Positions 17,039 to 27,366 of a DNA stretch of 64,000 nt are shown piece by piece; position 1 is the first letter of the stretch; each line of letters starts with the position of its first letter. Made by a program: the position numbers and the translations under genes. Under the pieces are notes generated by a model that was not told the origin of the DNA, ran no database searches, and saw nothing but the letters and a program-made list of their open reading frames with translations. Origin of the DNA: Tranquillimonas rosea (GTDB taxonomy: Bacteria > Pseudomonadota > Alphaproteobacteria > Rhodobacterales > Rhodobacteraceae); the NCBI RefSeq assembly GCF_900111315.1, contig NZ_FOGU01000009.1, forward strand, positions 124,001 through 188,000, read 5' to 3'.

Positions 17039-18756
17039 CCCGGTTGAGCGACGAACTCTTGGCCGCCCGGCACCGTGGCGCACGCCTTTGCGCCACTGTC
17101 GGCTGGCTGCTGGTCCCCGTTCCCGCCTTCGTCGCGTGGATTGCAGGCAATGGCGGACCCGCCTTCGCCGTCGCCGCGATCCTGATCGCAATCTGCGGTG
17201 AAGCGGCGTGTCGTACGGGCGGTTCCTCGGCGCGCTTCGGCACCGCGCAGGCGCTCGTGGCGCAGGCCGCGTTGTTCACGGGGGCGCTTGCCGGGCATCC
17301 CTGGCAGCTCGACTCGCACATGCTGTATTTCGCGCTGCTCGCGGTCATGGTCGTGATGATCGACCGTGCCGCGATCCTCGCCGCGGCCGCCGCGATCGCG
17401 GTGCACCATGTCTCTCTCAGCCTGTTCTGGCCGGCGATGCTGTATCCGGGCACTGACCTGTTGGCGAACATGGAACGCGCGCTGTTGCACGGTGTCGTCG
17501 TCGCCGTCGAAAGCGCCGCCCTCGTCTATGCCGTCAGCACCCGCCTCAAGCTCGACATCGAAGCGATGGAGCGCGCCGCGCATCTCGACGAGGCGCTGCG
17601 GAGGGCGGGCGAAGAGCAACAAGCCGCCCTGGCCGCCAGCAAGCGGGCCGAGCGTGAATCGGCCCGTGCCGAGGCCGCCCGCCAGGACGCCGAGACAGCG
17701 CTGGCCCGCCAGCAGGACGAGGCCGCCCGCGCGCGGCGCGCGGATGAGAAGGCCGCCGCCGCCGCCGACCGCGAAAGCGAAGAACGGCAGGGCCAGTCCG
17801 CCCGGCAGGCGCAGGTCGTCGACGGGTTGCGCGCCGGTCTCAACCGGCTGGCCTCGGGCGACCTGTCGGTCGAACTGAAAGAGCCGTTCAGCGCCGAGTA
17901 CGAGGATCTCCGGTCCGATTTCAACCGGGCCGCCCGGTCCCTGAGCGGCGCGATCGCGCAGGTGTCACGCAGCGCCACCACGCTGGCGTCCGAGGTCGAC
18001 GAGATTTCCGGCGCGGCGCAGTCTCTGGCTTCCCGCACCGAAAAGCAGGCCGCAACGCTGGAAGGGATCTCGACGCGGGTGGACGGTCTGACACAATCCA
18101 TCGGCGGCGCGTCCGAGAACGCGCTCGCCATGCGGGACGAGGTTCTTTCGACGCATCGCGACGCGGAGGGCTCGGTCAAGGTGATGTCGTCGGCGGTCGA
18201 TTCGATGGAGGGCATCGAAGCGGCCTCCGGCCGGATCAACAAGATCACCGAGGTGATCGAGGGGATCGCCTTCCAGACGAACCTGCTGGCCTTGAACGCC
18301 GGCGTCGAGGCGGCGCGCGCCGGCGAGGCGGGCCGCGGCTTCGCAGTGGTGGCGGCCGAGGTCCGCGGGCTTGCGCAGCGCTCGTCCGAGGCGGCCGCCG
18401 AGATCAGCCAGCTCATCGCGTCGAGCAACGTGCAGGTCAAGGAGGGCGCGCGTCTCGTGCGCGAGACCGGCCGCGCGCTGGAGCATATCCAAACCGCGAT
18501 TTCCCGCGTGGCCGAGCGTATCCATACCATCTCGGATTCCGCGACGAGCCAGTCCGACAGCCTGAACGACATCAACCGGTCGATCTCGGATCTCGATACG
18601 TTCACGCAGAAGAACGCGGCCCTTTTCGAAGAGACCAGCGCCGCCAGCGAGGTGCTCAAGACCTCGGCGCGCGACCTGAAACGCGCGACGGACCGCTTCT
18701 CGACCGCCGAGTCAGGGCCGCAGCCGAAGAGACGCGCGGCGACGGCCGTGGCGTGA
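17035..18756 (+). CDS. methyl-accepting chemotaxis protein with multi-span N-terminal membrane domain
   Basis: 573 residues. Residues 20-180 hold about five or six hydrophobic segments with little periplasmic loop and several histidines in or beside the membrane ([22 protein letters not shown]). An alanine/glutamate-rich coiled coil (about 185-260) and a HAMP-like region ([11 protein letters not shown]) follow. The signalling domain has the receptor hairpin tip, starting [18 protein letters not shown] and running on through [10 protein letters not shown]. It should signal to CheA/CheW. No periplasmic ligand domain is visible, so the membrane part itself probably senses. No CheR-binding pentapeptide at the C-terminus. 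No che genes nearby. Confidence 0.88.
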   Translation: MTRLSDELLAARHRGARLCATVGWLLVPVPAFVAWIAGNGGPAFAVAAILIAICGEAACRTGGSSARFGTAQALVAQAALFTGALAGHPWQLDSHMLYFALLAVMVVMIDRAAILAAAAAIAVHHVSLSLFWPAMLYPGTDLLANMERALLHGVVVAVESAALVYAVSTRLKLDIEAMERAAHLDEALRRAGEEQQAALAASKRAERESARAEAARQDAETALARQQDEAARARRADEKAAAAADRESEERQGQSARQAQVVDGLRAGLNRLASGDLSVELKEPFSAEYEDLRSDFNRAARSLSGAIAQVSRSATTLASEVDEISGAAQSLASRTEKQAATLEGISTRVDGLTQSIGGASENALAMRDEVLSTHRDAEGSVKVMSSAVDSMEGIEAASGRINKITEVIEGIAFQTNLLALNAGVEAARAGEAGRGFAVVAAEVRGLAQRSSEAAAEISQLIASSNVQVKEGARLVRETGRALEHIQTAISRVAERIHTISDSATSQSDSLNDINRSISDLDTFTQKNAALFEETSAASEVLKTSARDLKRATDRFSTAESGPQPKRRAATAVA

Positions 18757-18772
18757 AAGGTGGTGGCACAAA

Positions 18773-18801
18773 AAAAGCCCCGGCGCCGGGCCGGGGCTTT
18801 T
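18773..18801. terminator. bidirectional terminator between chemoreceptor gene and pnp
   Basis: Perfect 12-base stem AAAAGCCCCGGC / GCCGGGGCTTTT with a five-base loop. A-run on one side and T-run on the other, so it can end transcripts from both convergent genes. Confidence 0.88.
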
Positions 18802-18819
18802 CCATAGCTCAGGAGCCGA

Positions 18820-20952
18820 TCACTCGGCGGCGTCTTCCGACGTCTTCTCCTTGCCGGTCTCCTGGTCGACCATCTTCATCGCAAGGCGCACCTTGCCGCG
18901 GTCGTCGAAGCCCAGAAGCTTGACCCAGACATCCTGGCCTTCCTGCAGCACATCCGACGGATGGTTCAGGCGGCGGTTTTCGATCTGGCTGACATGCACC
19001 AGGCCGTCGCGCTTGCCGAAGAAGTTCACGAATGCGCCGAAGTCGACAATCTTGACGACCTTGCCCTTGTAGACCTGGCCTTCCTCGGGCTCTGCGACGA
19101 TCGAGTGGATCATGTCGTAGGCCTTCTGGATCGCTTCGCCGTTGGCCGAGGCAATCTTGACGATGCCTTCGTCATTGATGTCGACCTTGGCGCCGGACGT
19201 CTCGACGATCTCGCGGATCACCTTGCCGCCCGAGCCGATCACTTCGCGGATCTTGTCGGTCGGAATCTGCATGGTCTCGATGCGCGGCGCGTGGACGCTG
19301 AACTCACCCGCGCCCGAGATGGCCTTGTTCATCTCGCCGAGGATGTGCATCCGGCCGGCCTTGGCCTGGGCCAGGGCCTTTTCCATGATCTCCGCCGTGA
19401 TGCCGGCGACCTTGATGTCCATCTGCAGCGACGTGATGCCATCCTCGGTGCCCGCGACCTTGAAGTCCATGTCGCCGAGGTGGTCCTCGTCGCCGAGGAT
19501 GTCGGTCAGCACCGCGTATTCGCCGTCGTCCTCGAGGATCAGGCCCATCGCGACACCGGCCACAGCCGATTTTAGCGGCACACCCGCATCCATCATCGAC
19601 AGCGATGCGCCGCAGACCGTGGCCATCGACGATGAGCCGTTCGATTCGGTGATCTCCGATACGAGACGGATCGTGTACGGGAAATCGGTCGGTGCCGGCA
19701 GCACCGCCTGAAGCGCGCGCCAGGCCAGCTTGCCGTGGCCGATCTCACGCCGTCCCGGAGGACCGACGCGGCCCACTTCGCCCACCGAGTACGGCGGGAA
19801 GTTGTAGTGCAGCAGGAAGTTCGAGCGGAAGTTCCCGTGCAGCGCGTCGATGATCTGCTCGTCCTCGCCGGTGCCGAGGGTGGTGATCACCAGGCCCTGC
19901 GTCTCGCCACGGGTGAACAGCGCCGAGCCGTGGGTGCGCGGCAGCATGCCCGTCTCGGCGACGATGTCGCGGACGGTGTCCAGGTTGCGGCCGTCGATGC
20001 GGTTGCCGTTCTTCACCACGTCGCCGCGCAGGATCGTCGACTCGAGCTTCTTGAACGCCGAGCCGAGGTTCGCATCATCGAGCTCTTCCTCGCTCAGCCC
20101 GGCCTTCACCGCGTCGCGTGCTTCGGCGATGGCGGTGGTGCGCTCCTGCTTGTCGCGAATCGCGAAGGCGGCACGCATCTTGTCCTCGCCCAGCGACTTC
20201 ACCTTGTCGTAAAGCGTGGCATAGTCTGGCGGCGAGAAGTCGAACGGCTCTTTCGCCGCGTCCTCGGCGAGCGAGACGATCAGGTCGATGACCGGCTTGA
20301 TCTGCTCGTGCGCGAAATTCACCGCGCCCAGCATCTCTTCCTCGGTCAGCTCGTAGGCCTCCGACTCGACCATCATCACGGCGTTCTTGGTGCCGGCGAC
20401 GACGAGGTCGAGACGCTGGTCGGGGTTCGACCGCAGGTCCTGCATGTCCTCGACATCGGGGTTCAGGACGTATTCACCGCCCGAATAGCCCACGCGGCAG
20501 CCCGCGATCGGCCCCATGAACGGTGCGCCCGACAGCGTCAGCGCGGCCGAGGCGGCGATCATCGCGACGACGTCGGGATCGTTGACGAGGTCGTGGCTCA
20601 GCACGGTGCACATCACGAGGACTTCGTTCTTGAAGCCCGGCGCGAAGAGCGGCCGGATCGGGCGGTCGATCAGGCGCGAGGTCAGCGTTTCCTTTTCGGT
20701 CGGCCGCGCCTCACGCTTGAAGAAGCCGCCGGGGATCTTGCCGGCGGCATAGTATTTCTCGTTGTAGTGAACCGTCAGCGGGAAGAAATCCTGGCCCGGC
20801 TTCGGTTCCTTGGCATAGGTGACGTTGGCCATCACGCTGGTCTCGCCCAGAGTGGCGACCACGCTGCCGTCGGCCTGGCGCGCAACCTTGCCCGTCTCAA
20901 GTGTGAGGGTCTCTTCCCCCCACTGCATCGATTTCGTCGTTACGTTGAACAT
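18820..20952 (-). CDS. pnp: polyribonucleotide nucleotidyltransferase
   Basis: 711 residues, normal for PNPase, the phosphorolytic 3'-5' exoribonuclease of the RNA degradosome. In order: first RNase PH domain ([12 protein letters not shown] start), helical linker, second RNase PH domain with [14 protein letters not shown] and [20 protein letters not shown] domain ([17 protein letters not shown]) and S1 domain ([20 protein letters not shown]). The start at 20952 has AGGA six bases upstream; the preceding 55 in-frame codons look non-coding. It follows rpsO with 207 bases between, including a hairpin that may be a site for pnp autocontrol or partial termination. Confidence 0.97.
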   Translation of the reverse strand: MFNVTTKSMQWGEETLTLETGKVARQADGSVVATLGETSVMANVTYAKEPKPGQDFFPLTVHYNEKYYAAGKIPGGFFKREARPTEKETLTSRLIDRPIRPLFAPGFKNEVLVMCTVLSHDLVNDPDVVAMIAASAALTLSGAPFMGPIAGCRVGYSGGEYVLNPDVEDMQDLRSNPDQRLDLVVAGTKNAVMMVESEAYELTEEEMLGAVNFAHEQIKPVIDLIVSLAEDAAKEPFDFSPPDYATLYDKVKSLGEDKMRAAFAIRDKQERTTAIAEARDAVKAGLSEEELDDANLGSAFKKLESTILRGDVVKNGNRIDGRNLDTVRDIVAETGMLPRTHGSALFTRGETQGLVITTLGTGEDEQIIDALHGNFRSNFLLHYNFPPYSVGEVGRVGPPGRREIGHGKLAWRALQAVLPAPTDFPYTIRLVSEITESNGSSSMATVCGASLSMMDAGVPLKSAVAGVAMGLILEDDGEYAVLTDILGDEDHLGDMDFKVAGTEDGITSLQMDIKVAGITAEIMEKALAQAKAGRMHILGEMNKAISGAGEFSVHAPRIETMQIPTDKIREVIGSGGKVIREIVETSGAKVDINDEGIVKIASANGEAIQKAYDMIHSIVAEPEEGQVYKGKVVKIVDFGAFVNFFGKRDGLVHVSQIENRRLNHPSDVLQEGQDVWVKLLGFDDRGKVRLAMKMVDQETGKEKTSEDAAE

Positions 20953-21117
20953 CTCGTATCCTAGCTTGGGCGGGGGACCCTCCCCGGCGCCCGTTATGCG
21001 TACGGGGCCTTGTCTCACACGCGCCCCGTGGCCTCGGCGTCGTCTGCCGGTCGTCCCCCGAGGCCCAGGGGCGGCAGTAGGGGAACCATAGGCGCAAACA
21101 CCCGGCTCCGAAAGCAA

Positions 21118-21149
21118 CCGCGCCTCCGAAGCGAACTCCGGAGGCGCGG
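21118..21149 (-). terminator. terminator or attenuator hairpin between rpsO and pnp
   Basis: Perfect 11-base stem (21118-21128 with 21139-21149), 10-base loop. On the minus strand it is followed by TTGCTTTCGG. It lies 11 bases after the rpsO stop and about 165 bases before pnp, so it may end rpsO messages or control read-through into pnp. Confidence 0.65.
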
Positions 21150-21159
21150 CGAAGAACCC

Positions 21160-21429
21160 TTAGCGGCGGATGCCCAACCGCTTGATGAGGTCGCGATAGC
21201 GGTCCTCATCCTTGGCGAAGAGGTAGTCGAGCAGCTTACGGCGCTGCGCGACCAGCTTCAGAAGCCCACGGCGGGAATGGTTATCCTTCTTGTGGGTCTT
21301 GAAGTGCTCGGTCAGGGCCGAGATCCGCGTCGTCAGGATCGCCACCTGGACCTCGGGCGAACCGGTGTCGCCGTCCTTGGTGCCGAAATCCTTGAGAATC
21401 TTGGTCTTTTCTTCCGCAGTGATCGACAT
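21160..21429 (-). CDS. rpsO: 30S ribosomal protein S15
   Basis: 89 residues, exactly the usual length. It starts [12 protein letters not shown] and contains [31 protein letters not shown] and [18 protein letters not shown]15 binds 16S rRNA helices 20-22 early in 30S assembly. AGGAGA seven bases upstream fixes the start. The rpsO-pnp order is ancient. In the minus-strand direction of reading, truB would normally lie just upstream, but an RTX gene on the other strand separates them here. Confidence 0.97.
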   Translation of the reverse strand: MSITAEEKTKILKDFGTKDGDTGSPEVQVAILTTRISALTEHFKTHKKDNHSRRGLLKLVAQRRKLLDYLFAKDEDRYRDLIKRLGIRR

Positions 21430-21675
21430 CGGGGTCTCCTTGTCGGTTCGAGGAATGGCGCAGGCCGGGATGTCGTCCAGCACAGGCCCATGGAGTTCGT
21501 TCCGCCGATCAGCCGACGGAAGATGCGCGCGTATAATTGACCCGCGGGCAAAAGGAAACCCCCGATCGCCGGAGCAGTGAGGCGTTAATCATCAAGTTTG
21601 TCCCGTTTCGACACTGTCGATCAACCCCGCGCGTGTATGGCCGCGGCGGGTGAGTGTGAGTGTGGGGTAACGCCG

Positions 21676-23130
21676 ATGATGGCGGGGTTCATGGCGCTTG
21701 GCGCGCTGACGATGTTTGCCGTTCCCGAATGGCTGGGATCCTGGCGTGGGGGGAGTGACGGCGGACGGGACGAACCGGGCTGCGATGACCCGCCTGACGA
21801 GATGCCCTGCGGGACCGAGTCGGCGGGGCAGCTGATCGAGCTGGGGGCGCAGCCGGGCGTCTCGATCGTGCCGGATTTCCGGCCGGGCGAGGACCGGTTG
21901 ACCCTGCGCCTGCCGGAGGCGGCCGACGACTTTGTCCTACACGATGCCGACGAAGACGTTCCGGCGCGACTGACATGGATGGTGGGCGCCGACCCGATGG
22001 AGGTGCAGTTCGACGGTCTCGGGACGGTGCCGCTCGAGGATATCGACCTGCGGCTGCTCAGTCCGTTCGGGCCGTCCACGGAGCTGGCGCTCGTCGATGC
22101 GCTGGAGCCCATGGGCGACGAGGGCGATCCCCCGGTCGATCCGGGGGCCGTCCTGCAGCCATTGGGGCCGGACGGGGAACGCCCCGAGGGGCCGCTCGCC
22201 GATCTGGTAGGGCGGTATGGCGGCGCAGTTGATGGGCTGCCGAACGTGGAGCCACCGATCACGAGCGGCACGGACGGCCCGGATGAATTGACCGGTGGCG
22301 ATCGGATGGCGGAGCGTCCGGTTCTACGCGAAGGGACGCCCGATCTGGGCGACGTGCCGGTGCTCGACGGGGGCGGCGGCGACGATACGATCCTCGGCAC
22401 CGGGTCGGTTTACGGGTTCGGCGGCGTCGGTGACGATGTGTTGCAGGCCGGGACGGGGTCGTCGGCGCTTTATGGTGGAGCCGGGGCCGACGTGGTTGCC
22501 GTCGTGTACGAAGCAGGGGAGGCCCCGCAGTTCCTGCACGGGGGCAGCGGGGACGACGTGGTGCAAGGCGGCGCCGGCGCGGACCGCCTGGGCGGGGGCG
22601 AGCATGACACGGCCCCCGGCGGGAGCGGGGACGATACGCTGGCCGGTCAGGACGGCGACGACACGTTGCGCGGCGGCTGGGGCGCCGATCTGCTGACGGG
22701 TGGGGCGGGCGACGACCTGCTCGACCATCGGGGCACCGACGCCGAGCTTCGTATCGCCGAGCATCACGAGCATGCCTGGCACGTGGACGGCGAGGCCGAC
22801 ACGCTGTCCGGCGGGAGGGGAGACGACACGGTGAGGATTGACCTCGCCGATACCGCGAGCGGCGGGGCGGGGGCGGACGTGTTCTGGGTCCACCAGGGTG
22901 GCGGCGACGCGGCTGTGATCCAGGATTTCGAGCCAGGTGCGGACATCCTGCGCATCTCTCTCGATCCGCATGGGGCGGAGACGCCGGAGGACGTGGCACT
23001 GTCACGCTCGGAGGATGGCGCCGACACTCTGGTCACGCTTCGGGGCGAGACGCTGGTGGTTCTCAGGGGATGCGCCGACGCCGGGCCCGCGGACCTCTAC
23101 GTCGAGAAGCGGGCGGACGTCTTTCCCTAG
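21676..23130 (+). CDS. RTX-type calcium-binding repeat protein with N-terminal hydrophobic segment
   Basis: 484 residues from the chosen ATG (GGGG about 10 bases upstream; TTG 21598 and ATG 21637 are alternatives). A short hydrophobic segment near the start (MMAGFMALGALTMFAVPEWLG) is followed by an acidic region of about 200 residues. Then come glycine/aspartate nonapeptides such as GGSGDDVVQ, GGAGADRLG and GGAGDDLLD between residues 225 and 410. It ends with a C-terminal RTX tail resembling VIQDFEPGADILRI. Repeats would bind calcium. The N-terminal anchor suggests a membrane-linked or Sec-exported product rather than classical type I export. Function unknown. Stop shared with DUF1643. Confidence 0.8.
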   Translation: MMAGFMALGALTMFAVPEWLGSWRGGSDGGRDEPGCDDPPDEMPCGTESAGQLIELGAQPGVSIVPDFRPGEDRLTLRLPEAADDFVLHDADEDVPARLTWMVGADPMEVQFDGLGTVPLEDIDLRLLSPFGPSTELALVDALEPMGDEGDPPVDPGAVLQPLGPDGERPEGPLADLVGRYGGAVDGLPNVEPPITSGTDGPDELTGGDRMAERPVLREGTPDLGDVPVLDGGGGDDTILGTGSVYGFGGVGDDVLQAGTGSSALYGGAGADVVAVVYEAGEAPQFLHGGSGDDVVQGGAGADRLGGGEHDTAPGGSGDDTLAGQDGDDTLRGGWGADLLTGGAGDDLLDHRGTDAELRIAEHHEHAWHVDGEADTLSGGRGDDTVRIDLADTASGGAGADVFWVHQGGGDAAVIQDFEPGADILRISLDPHGAETPEDVALSRSEDGADTLVTLRGETLVVLRGCADAGPADLYVEKRADVFP

Positions 23131-23639
23131 GGCGCGGGCCACGCTTGGGGTTCGGCGGAATAGGCGATGTAGAGAGGATGCTTCGGGTGTCCCGCCTTGG
23201 TCAGACCCAGATGGGTCAGGGGACGCCCCGTCGCGCGCATCAATGCCTCCACGCGGGGGCCGCGGCCCAGGTGGGCGCCATGCGTTCCCCACGCGCAGAC
23301 GATGCGGTCGGCCCAGTGGCAGCCTTCGACGATGGCCGCGTCGTTCGCGTCGCCCACCGGCTCTTCGGCGGCCCGCATGTGCCGCGGATCGGTGTCGCGC
23401 CAGGCGAAGATGTTGCACACCCTGAAGGCCCCGGCGCCGAGCGCCCGCGCGCGCCGTTCGCAGCGTTCCACCGTGGGATCGTTCTGGACCTCGGTCGCGG
23501 TCGAGGGGTTGAGCATGACGAACAGGATGCGCTCGCCCTCTGGGTCCCAGGTCCGCGTCAGGGAAAAGCGGTAGCGCTGGCAGTCGGAATAGACCGCGAT
23601 GCTGGCCGCGTCGCCTTTCTGGTGCGTCCGGCTGATCAC
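23127..23639 (-). CDS. DUF1643 domain protein
   Basis: 170 residues of the DUF1643 family. The family marks are [33 protein letters not shown] (positions 39-61), [10 protein letters not shown] and the C-terminal GHPKHPLYI. Function is unknown; such proteins are small cytoplasmic domains found in many Proteobacteria. The GTG start overlaps the truB stop by four bases (GTGA), so translation is coupled. Its TAG stop shares a CTAG with the convergent RTX gene. Confidence 0.88.
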   Translation of the reverse strand: MISRTHQKGDAASIAVYSDCQRYRFSLTRTWDPEGERILFVMLNPSTATEVQNDPTVERCERRARALGAGAFRVCNIFAWRDTDPRHMRAAEEPVGDANDAAIVEGCHWADRIVCAWGTHGAHLGRGPRVEALMRATGRPLTHLGLTKAGHPKHPLYIAYSAEPQAWPAP

Positions 23640-24541
23640 AGGTTGAACACCCGGCTGGGATGCAGCGCGCCCGCGCGATAGGTACCGATGCCCACCGGCT
23701 GCCCCTGGTAGGAGCCCCAGGCGACGTCGCCGAAAGTCGCATCGGCCGAGACGACCGCGCCGGGATTGCCGTTCTTCATCCGCATCGCGCCCTCGGCCGA
23801 CAGTCGCACCTGCGGCAGGTCCGCGAGGCCCGCCTCGACGGGCCCGAGGAAGCGGTCGATCTCTTCGGTGCGATACAGCGGCTCCAGTTCGTCCAGCGTC
23901 ACGGCCTGGTCGATCTCGAACGGGCCGGACCACATCCGGCGCAGCGACACGACATGCCCCAGGCACCCCAGCTGCCGCCCGAGGTCGCGGGCGATCGAAC
24001 GGACGTAGCCGCCCTTGCCGCAAACCATCTCGAGCTCGGCGTGGTCGTTGTCCTGACGGTCGATCAGCGTCAGCGAGGCGACGTGCAGCGGCCGCGCCTC
24101 GAGCTCCATCTCCTCGCCCGAGCGCGCGATGTCATAGGCGCGCTCGCCCTCGAGCCGGACGGCCGAGTATTGCGGTGGCACCTGCATGATGTCGCCCACG
24201 AAGTCGGAGAGCGCGGCGCGCAGCGTCTCGGTGTCGGGGCGCAGATCGCTCGTGTCCAGCACGCGGCCCGCGGCGTCGTCGGTATCCGTGGCCGCCCCGA
24301 GGCGCACGGTAAAGCGATAGGCCTTCTCGGCGTCCGTGATGAACGGGATCGTCTTGGTCGCCTCGCCGAGCGCCACGGCCAGAAGCCCGGTCGCGTCGGG
24401 GTCGAGCGTGCCGGCATGGCCGGCCTTCTTGGCGTCGAAGGCCCAGCGCAGCTTGTTGACCACCGCCGTCGACGTCATGCCAGCCGGCTTGTCGACGATC
24501 ACCCAGCCGGAAACCGCGCGCCCCTTCTTCCTGCGTCCCAT
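23636..24541 (-). CDS. truB: tRNA pseudouridine(55) synthase TruB
   Basis: 301 residues. The catalytic aspartate is in [12 protein letters not shown], preceded by [13 protein letters not shown]; the family's LxGxxxxxPPxYSAVxxxGxRAY region appears as [19 protein letters not shown], and [15 protein letters not shown] follows. It makes pseudouridine 55 in the T-loop of tRNAs. Start ATG at MGRRKKGR. It lies in a leftward cluster with rbfA and the NAGPA-like gene, the remnant of the common rbfA-truB-rpsO-pnp order. Confidence 0.96.
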   Translation of the reverse strand: MGRRKKGRAVSGWVIVDKPAGMTSTAVVNKLRWAFDAKKAGHAGTLDPDATGLLAVALGEATKTIPFITDAEKAYRFTVRLGAATDTDDAAGRVLDTSDLRPDTETLRAALSDFVGDIMQVPPQYSAVRLEGERAYDIARSGEEMELEARPLHVASLTLIDRQDNDHAELEMVCGKGGYVRSIARDLGRQLGCLGHVVSLRRMWSGPFEIDQAVTLDELEPLYRTEEIDRFLGPVEAGLADLPQVRLSAEGAMRMKNGNPGAVVSADATFGDVAWGSYQGQPVGIGTYRAGALHPSRVFNL

Positions 24542-24606
24542 CTGCCGCTCTCCGCGATACTGCCTGTCTCAGAAAGCCGGTCTGCTAGCGCGGGGCACGC
24601 GCGGCG

Positions 24607-25341
24607 TCAATCGGCCGGCCGGACCGTGCCCAGGATCGGGCCGAGCGCCCAGCCAAAGTCGTTGCGGTTCATCTCGGGCGCGTAGAGGCGCGAGATGTTG
24701 CCGTCGAGGAAAAGCGCGTTCGGCGTTGCGAGCCGTTCCTGGAAGAGGCGCGCGAAGTGGTGGAAGTTCACCGGCTCGTCCGAGATCGCGAGCCACACGG
24801 TCCGACCGTCATCGGCGACGCCGACCCCGTTTCGGACATAGTGCGAGGTGCTGCCCGGCAGCAGCCGCGGATGCAGCTCGCCCTCGATCACCAGCATCGG
24901 CCCCGATTGGGTGGCGTGGGTGCAGGCGGGGCGCGTGTCGGCATAGTGCCGGCTTTCGATCACCGCGGCGCGGTCGTCGTTCAGGCAGAGGACACCGTTT
25001 GGCAGCAGGCCGAAATTGCCCGGCCCCTCGGAGGTGACGACGCGCATCTCCTCTTCGCCGTCCTCGATGTACAGCCCCACCGGCGCCCGGTCGGAATGGT
25101 ACATCCCGCCGTTCATCGCCACGCCCAGCGTCTCGCCGTTTTCCCGAAGCCTGCGGTCGACCGCACCGAACGAGCCGAGGATTTCGCCCTCGTCGTCGCG
25201 CAGCCACAGGCGCAGCGTTTCGGATGTCATGTCGACTCGGCAGGCGGTGAAGTCCGCGCCGTCGAACGCGATCGTCTCGCACTCGGCCGCCATCAGCGGC
25301 GCCGGAGCGAGCCAGGCCAGCAGAACCGCCAGTCGCAGCAT
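24607..25341 (-). CDS. secreted phosphodiester glycosidase-like (NAGPA/DUF2233) protein
   Basis: 244 residues with a Sec signal peptide, [18 protein letters not shown], cut before AECET. The domain matches the phosphodiester glycosidase (NAGPA, formerly DUF2233) family: [46 protein letters not shown], and the C-terminal [12 protein letters not shown] with family Asp-Gly. The family includes the human uncovering enzyme; bacterial substrates are mostly unknown, perhaps glycan phosphodiesters of the envelope. It starts 1 base after the rbfA stop, so it is co-transcribed with rbfA and truB. Confidence 0.85.
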   Translation of the reverse strand: MLRLAVLLAWLAPAPLMAAECETIAFDGADFTACRVDMTSETLRLWLRDDEGEILGSFGAVDRRLRENGETLGVAMNGGMYHSDRAPVGLYIEDGEEEMRVVTSEGPGNFGLLPNGVLCLNDDRAAVIESRHYADTRPACTHATQSGPMLVIEGELHPRLLPGSTSHYVRNGVGVADDGRTVWLAISDEPVNFHHFARLFQERLATPNALFLDGNISRLYAPEMNRNDFGWALGPILGTVRPAD

Positions 25342-25342
25342 C

Positions 25343-25741
25343 TCACTCGCCGTCCACGTCGCGGCGCACCTCGTCCCGGGAGAACAGTTCGCGCGTGGCG
25401 TCGAGCCGGTCGAAGGTCTCGTCGATGGCAAAGCGCAGCTCGGGGGAGAACTTCAGCGTCATCTCCTTCGAGATCGCGCGTCGCAACTCGCCCTTGTTGC
25501 GCCGCAGGGCGCTCAGCGCGCCCTCGGGGTCGTTCCCGCCCAGCGGCAGGACATAGGCCGTCGCGACCTTGAGGTCGGGCGTGACACGCACCTCGCCCAC
25601 GGTGATCGACAGACGGTTGAGGTCCGGATCGTGGATGTCGCCGCGGTTCAGCACGTCCGACATTGTCCGACGGATCAGTTCGCCGACGCGGAGCTGACGC
25701 TGCGATGGGCCGGATGTGTCGGAGGAGCGGTTCTTTGCCAT
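25343..25741 (-). CDS. rbfA: 30S ribosome-binding factor A
   Basis: 132 residues, KH-like fold protein of 30S maturation and cold adaptation. It shows [41 protein letters not shown] and the [19 protein letters not shown] stretch near the C-terminus, all characteristic. First gene of the leftward group rbfA, NAGPA-like, truB, DUF1643; divergent from dapB with about 108 bases between the starts. Confidence 0.95.
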   Translation of the reverse strand: MAKNRSSDTSGPSQRQLRVGELIRRTMSDVLNRGDIHDPDLNRLSITVGEVRVTPDLKVATAYVLPLGGNDPEGALSALRRNKGELRRAISKEMTLKFSPELRFAIDETFDRLDATRELFSRDEVRRDVDGE

Positions 25742-25849
25742 GACCGTGATCTATGCCTGCGCCCGCCCCGACGCAACAGAAGGCTTTGCCGGAAGCGGCC
25801 GGGCGCGCTAAGCCGCGCGTCGGAACAGCAGCGATCAGAGGTGAGTACG

Positions 25850-26662
25850 ATGGCGGATACGACGGGCGTGGCGGTCATGGGGGTTTCCGGCCGCATGGGA
25901 CGCATGCTGACCCGCGCGGTGCTGGACGACCCGCGCACCCACCTTGCCGGCGCCGTGGAGCAGTCCGGCCACGACTGGATCGGACAGGACCTCGGCGTGG
26001 CCGCGGGCGGCGCCGAACTGGGGGTGATCGTGACCGATGACGCGGCCGAGGGGATCTCGGCGGCAGAGGCGGTCATCGATTTCACCGCGCCCTCCGCGAC
26101 CGTGGCGCTGGCCAGGGTGGCGGCCGAGGCCGGCGTCGTCCACGTCATCGGCACGACCGGCATGGACGACGACGACATCGCCGCCCTGGACGAGACGGCC
26201 GGCAGCGGCGTCATCGTCCGGGCCGGGAACATGAGCCTCGGGGTCAACCTTCTGGTTCAGCTGACGCGGCAGGTCGCCGCAGCGCTCGACACCTCCTTCG
26301 ATATCGAGATCGTCGAGTCGCATCACCGCCACAAGGTCGACGCGCCATCGGGCACGGCGCTGATGCTGGGCGACGCCGCCGCTGACGGGCGCGGCGTGGA
26401 CCTCTCCGAGGTCTCGGACCGGGGCCGCGACGGCATCACCGGCGCGCGGGAAGAGGGCCATATCGGGTTCGCCGCGATCCGGGGCGGCGACACGGTCGGC
26501 ACCCATGACGTGATCTTCGCCGGCGAGGGGGAGCAGGTCGTGCTGCGCCACGTCGCCACCGACCGCAGCCTCTTCGCCAAGGGCGCGCTGAAGGCGGCGC
26601 TGTGGGGGCAGGGCCGCGCGCCCGGTCACTACGACATGCTGGACGTCCTGGGCTTGAAGTGA
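25850..26662 (+). CDS. dapB: 4-hydroxy-tetrahydrodipicolinate reductase
   Basis: 270 residues. It starts [18 protein letters not shown] with the NAD(P)-binding G-x-x-G-x-x-G. The catalytic histidine pair and lysine are in [15 protein letters not shown], and the substrate loop in GTTGMDDDD. It reduces dihydrodipicolinate in the diaminopimelate route to lysine and peptidoglycan. AGAGGTG lies just upstream. Divergent from rbfA. A small secreted-protein gene follows after 51 bases. Confidence 0.96.
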   Translation: MADTTGVAVMGVSGRMGRMLTRAVLDDPRTHLAGAVEQSGHDWIGQDLGVAAGGAELGVIVTDDAAEGISAAEAVIDFTAPSATVALARVAAEAGVVHVIGTTGMDDDDIAALDETAGSGVIVRAGNMSLGVNLLVQLTRQVAAALDTSFDIEIVESHHRHKVDAPSGTALMLGDAAADGRGVDLSEVSDRGRDGITGAREEGHIGFAAIRGGDTVGTHDVIFAGEGEQVVLRHVATDRSLFAKGALKAALWGQGRAPGHYDMLDVLGLK

Positions 26663-26713
26663 ACCGAAGCGCTCTGCCACGCGTAGATCGGGGCAGAGAC
26701 GTTGAGGTTTTGC

Positions 26714-27076
26714 ATGCGGATCGTTCACGCCATCGCCGCCGCCTTGGGCCTGACCATGCTCTCGGCGCCTGCCCATGCCGAGTTCCGCCAGGTGTCCGAG
26801 CGGGCGACGTTCCTAGACATCGTGCAGGGGCGCGAGCTGTCGCGCCTCGGCGTCAGTCTCAGGGTCACGCCGGATGGACGGATCACGGGCAGCGCGCTGG
26901 GCTTTGACGTGACCGGCAGCTGGGAATGGCGGAACGGCTTTTTCTGCCGGAGCATCGACTACGGCTCGGGACGTCTGCCGAACAACTGCCAGGTCGTCCT
27001 CGTGGACAACAGCGGCACGGTCCGGTTCATCGCGGACCAGGGGCAGGGGGATTCGGCCGATCTGAGCCTGCGCTGA
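26714..27076 (+). CDS. small secreted protein of unknown function
   Basis: 120 residues with a Sec signal peptide, MRIVHAIAAALGLTMLSAPAHA, cut before EFRQVSE. The mature 98 residues contain RFITGS-like strand patterns and a two-cysteine stretch (FFCRSIDYGSGRLPNNCQVV) that could form a disulfide. The family is not recognised, although a small secreted protein beside dapB is common in Rhodobacterales. GAGG six bases upstream supports the ATG at 26714. Probably transcribed with dapB. Confidence 0.75.
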   Translation: MRIVHAIAAALGLTMLSAPAHAEFRQVSERATFLDIVQGRELSRLGVSLRVTPDGRITGSALGFDVTGSWEWRNGFFCRSIDYGSGRLPNNCQVVLVDNSGTVRFIADQGQGDSADLSLR

Positions 27077-27084
27077 GGCGTCGC

Positions 27085-27264
27085 TCAGAAGTCGATGGCG
27101 ATGCCCTTCTTCTCCCAGTCGCCATAGCGCACGGGCTCGGGGCCGTCGCGGCCGCCCAGCTCCTTGGGCAGGTCCGGCTCCTTCGCCTTGGCGCGCCGCT
27201 CTTCCGCTTCGGCGAGCGCACGTTGCGCGGCCTCGGGCAGATCGTCTCGCGGGGTGTCGGCCAT
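27085..27264 (-). CDS. DUF1674 protein (SDHAF4-like succinate dehydrogenase assembly factor)
   Basis: 59 residues, MADTPRDDLPEAAQRALAEA at the start and YGDWEKKGIAIDF at the C-terminus. This terminal motif defines DUF1674, the bacterial relatives of the mitochondrial SDHAF4 that binds flavinylated SdhA during succinate dehydrogenase assembly. The middle is charged and rich in Glu, Lys and Arg. It lies between a convergent secreted-protein gene and divergent rsmB. No sdh genes are in view. Confidence 0.9.
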   Translation of the reverse strand: MADTPRDDLPEAAQRALAEAEERRAKAKEPDLPKELGGRDGPEPVRYGDWEKKGIAIDF

Positions 27265-27366
27265 GGGGCGTTCCTTCCGTTGGCGGGCCGGCGTTCTTGT
27301 CTCGGCCCAATAACCGATATACGCCGCCGCGGTCCACGCTCAAGCCCGCCCGAGGTCGTACACGCC

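Noticed and set aside
20953..21117. N-terminal extension of PNPase from an upstream start at 21117
   Set aside because: The 55 extra residues are Arg/Gly/Pro-rich and unlike any PNPase; the start at 20952 has AGGA and the standard MFNVTTK N-terminus.
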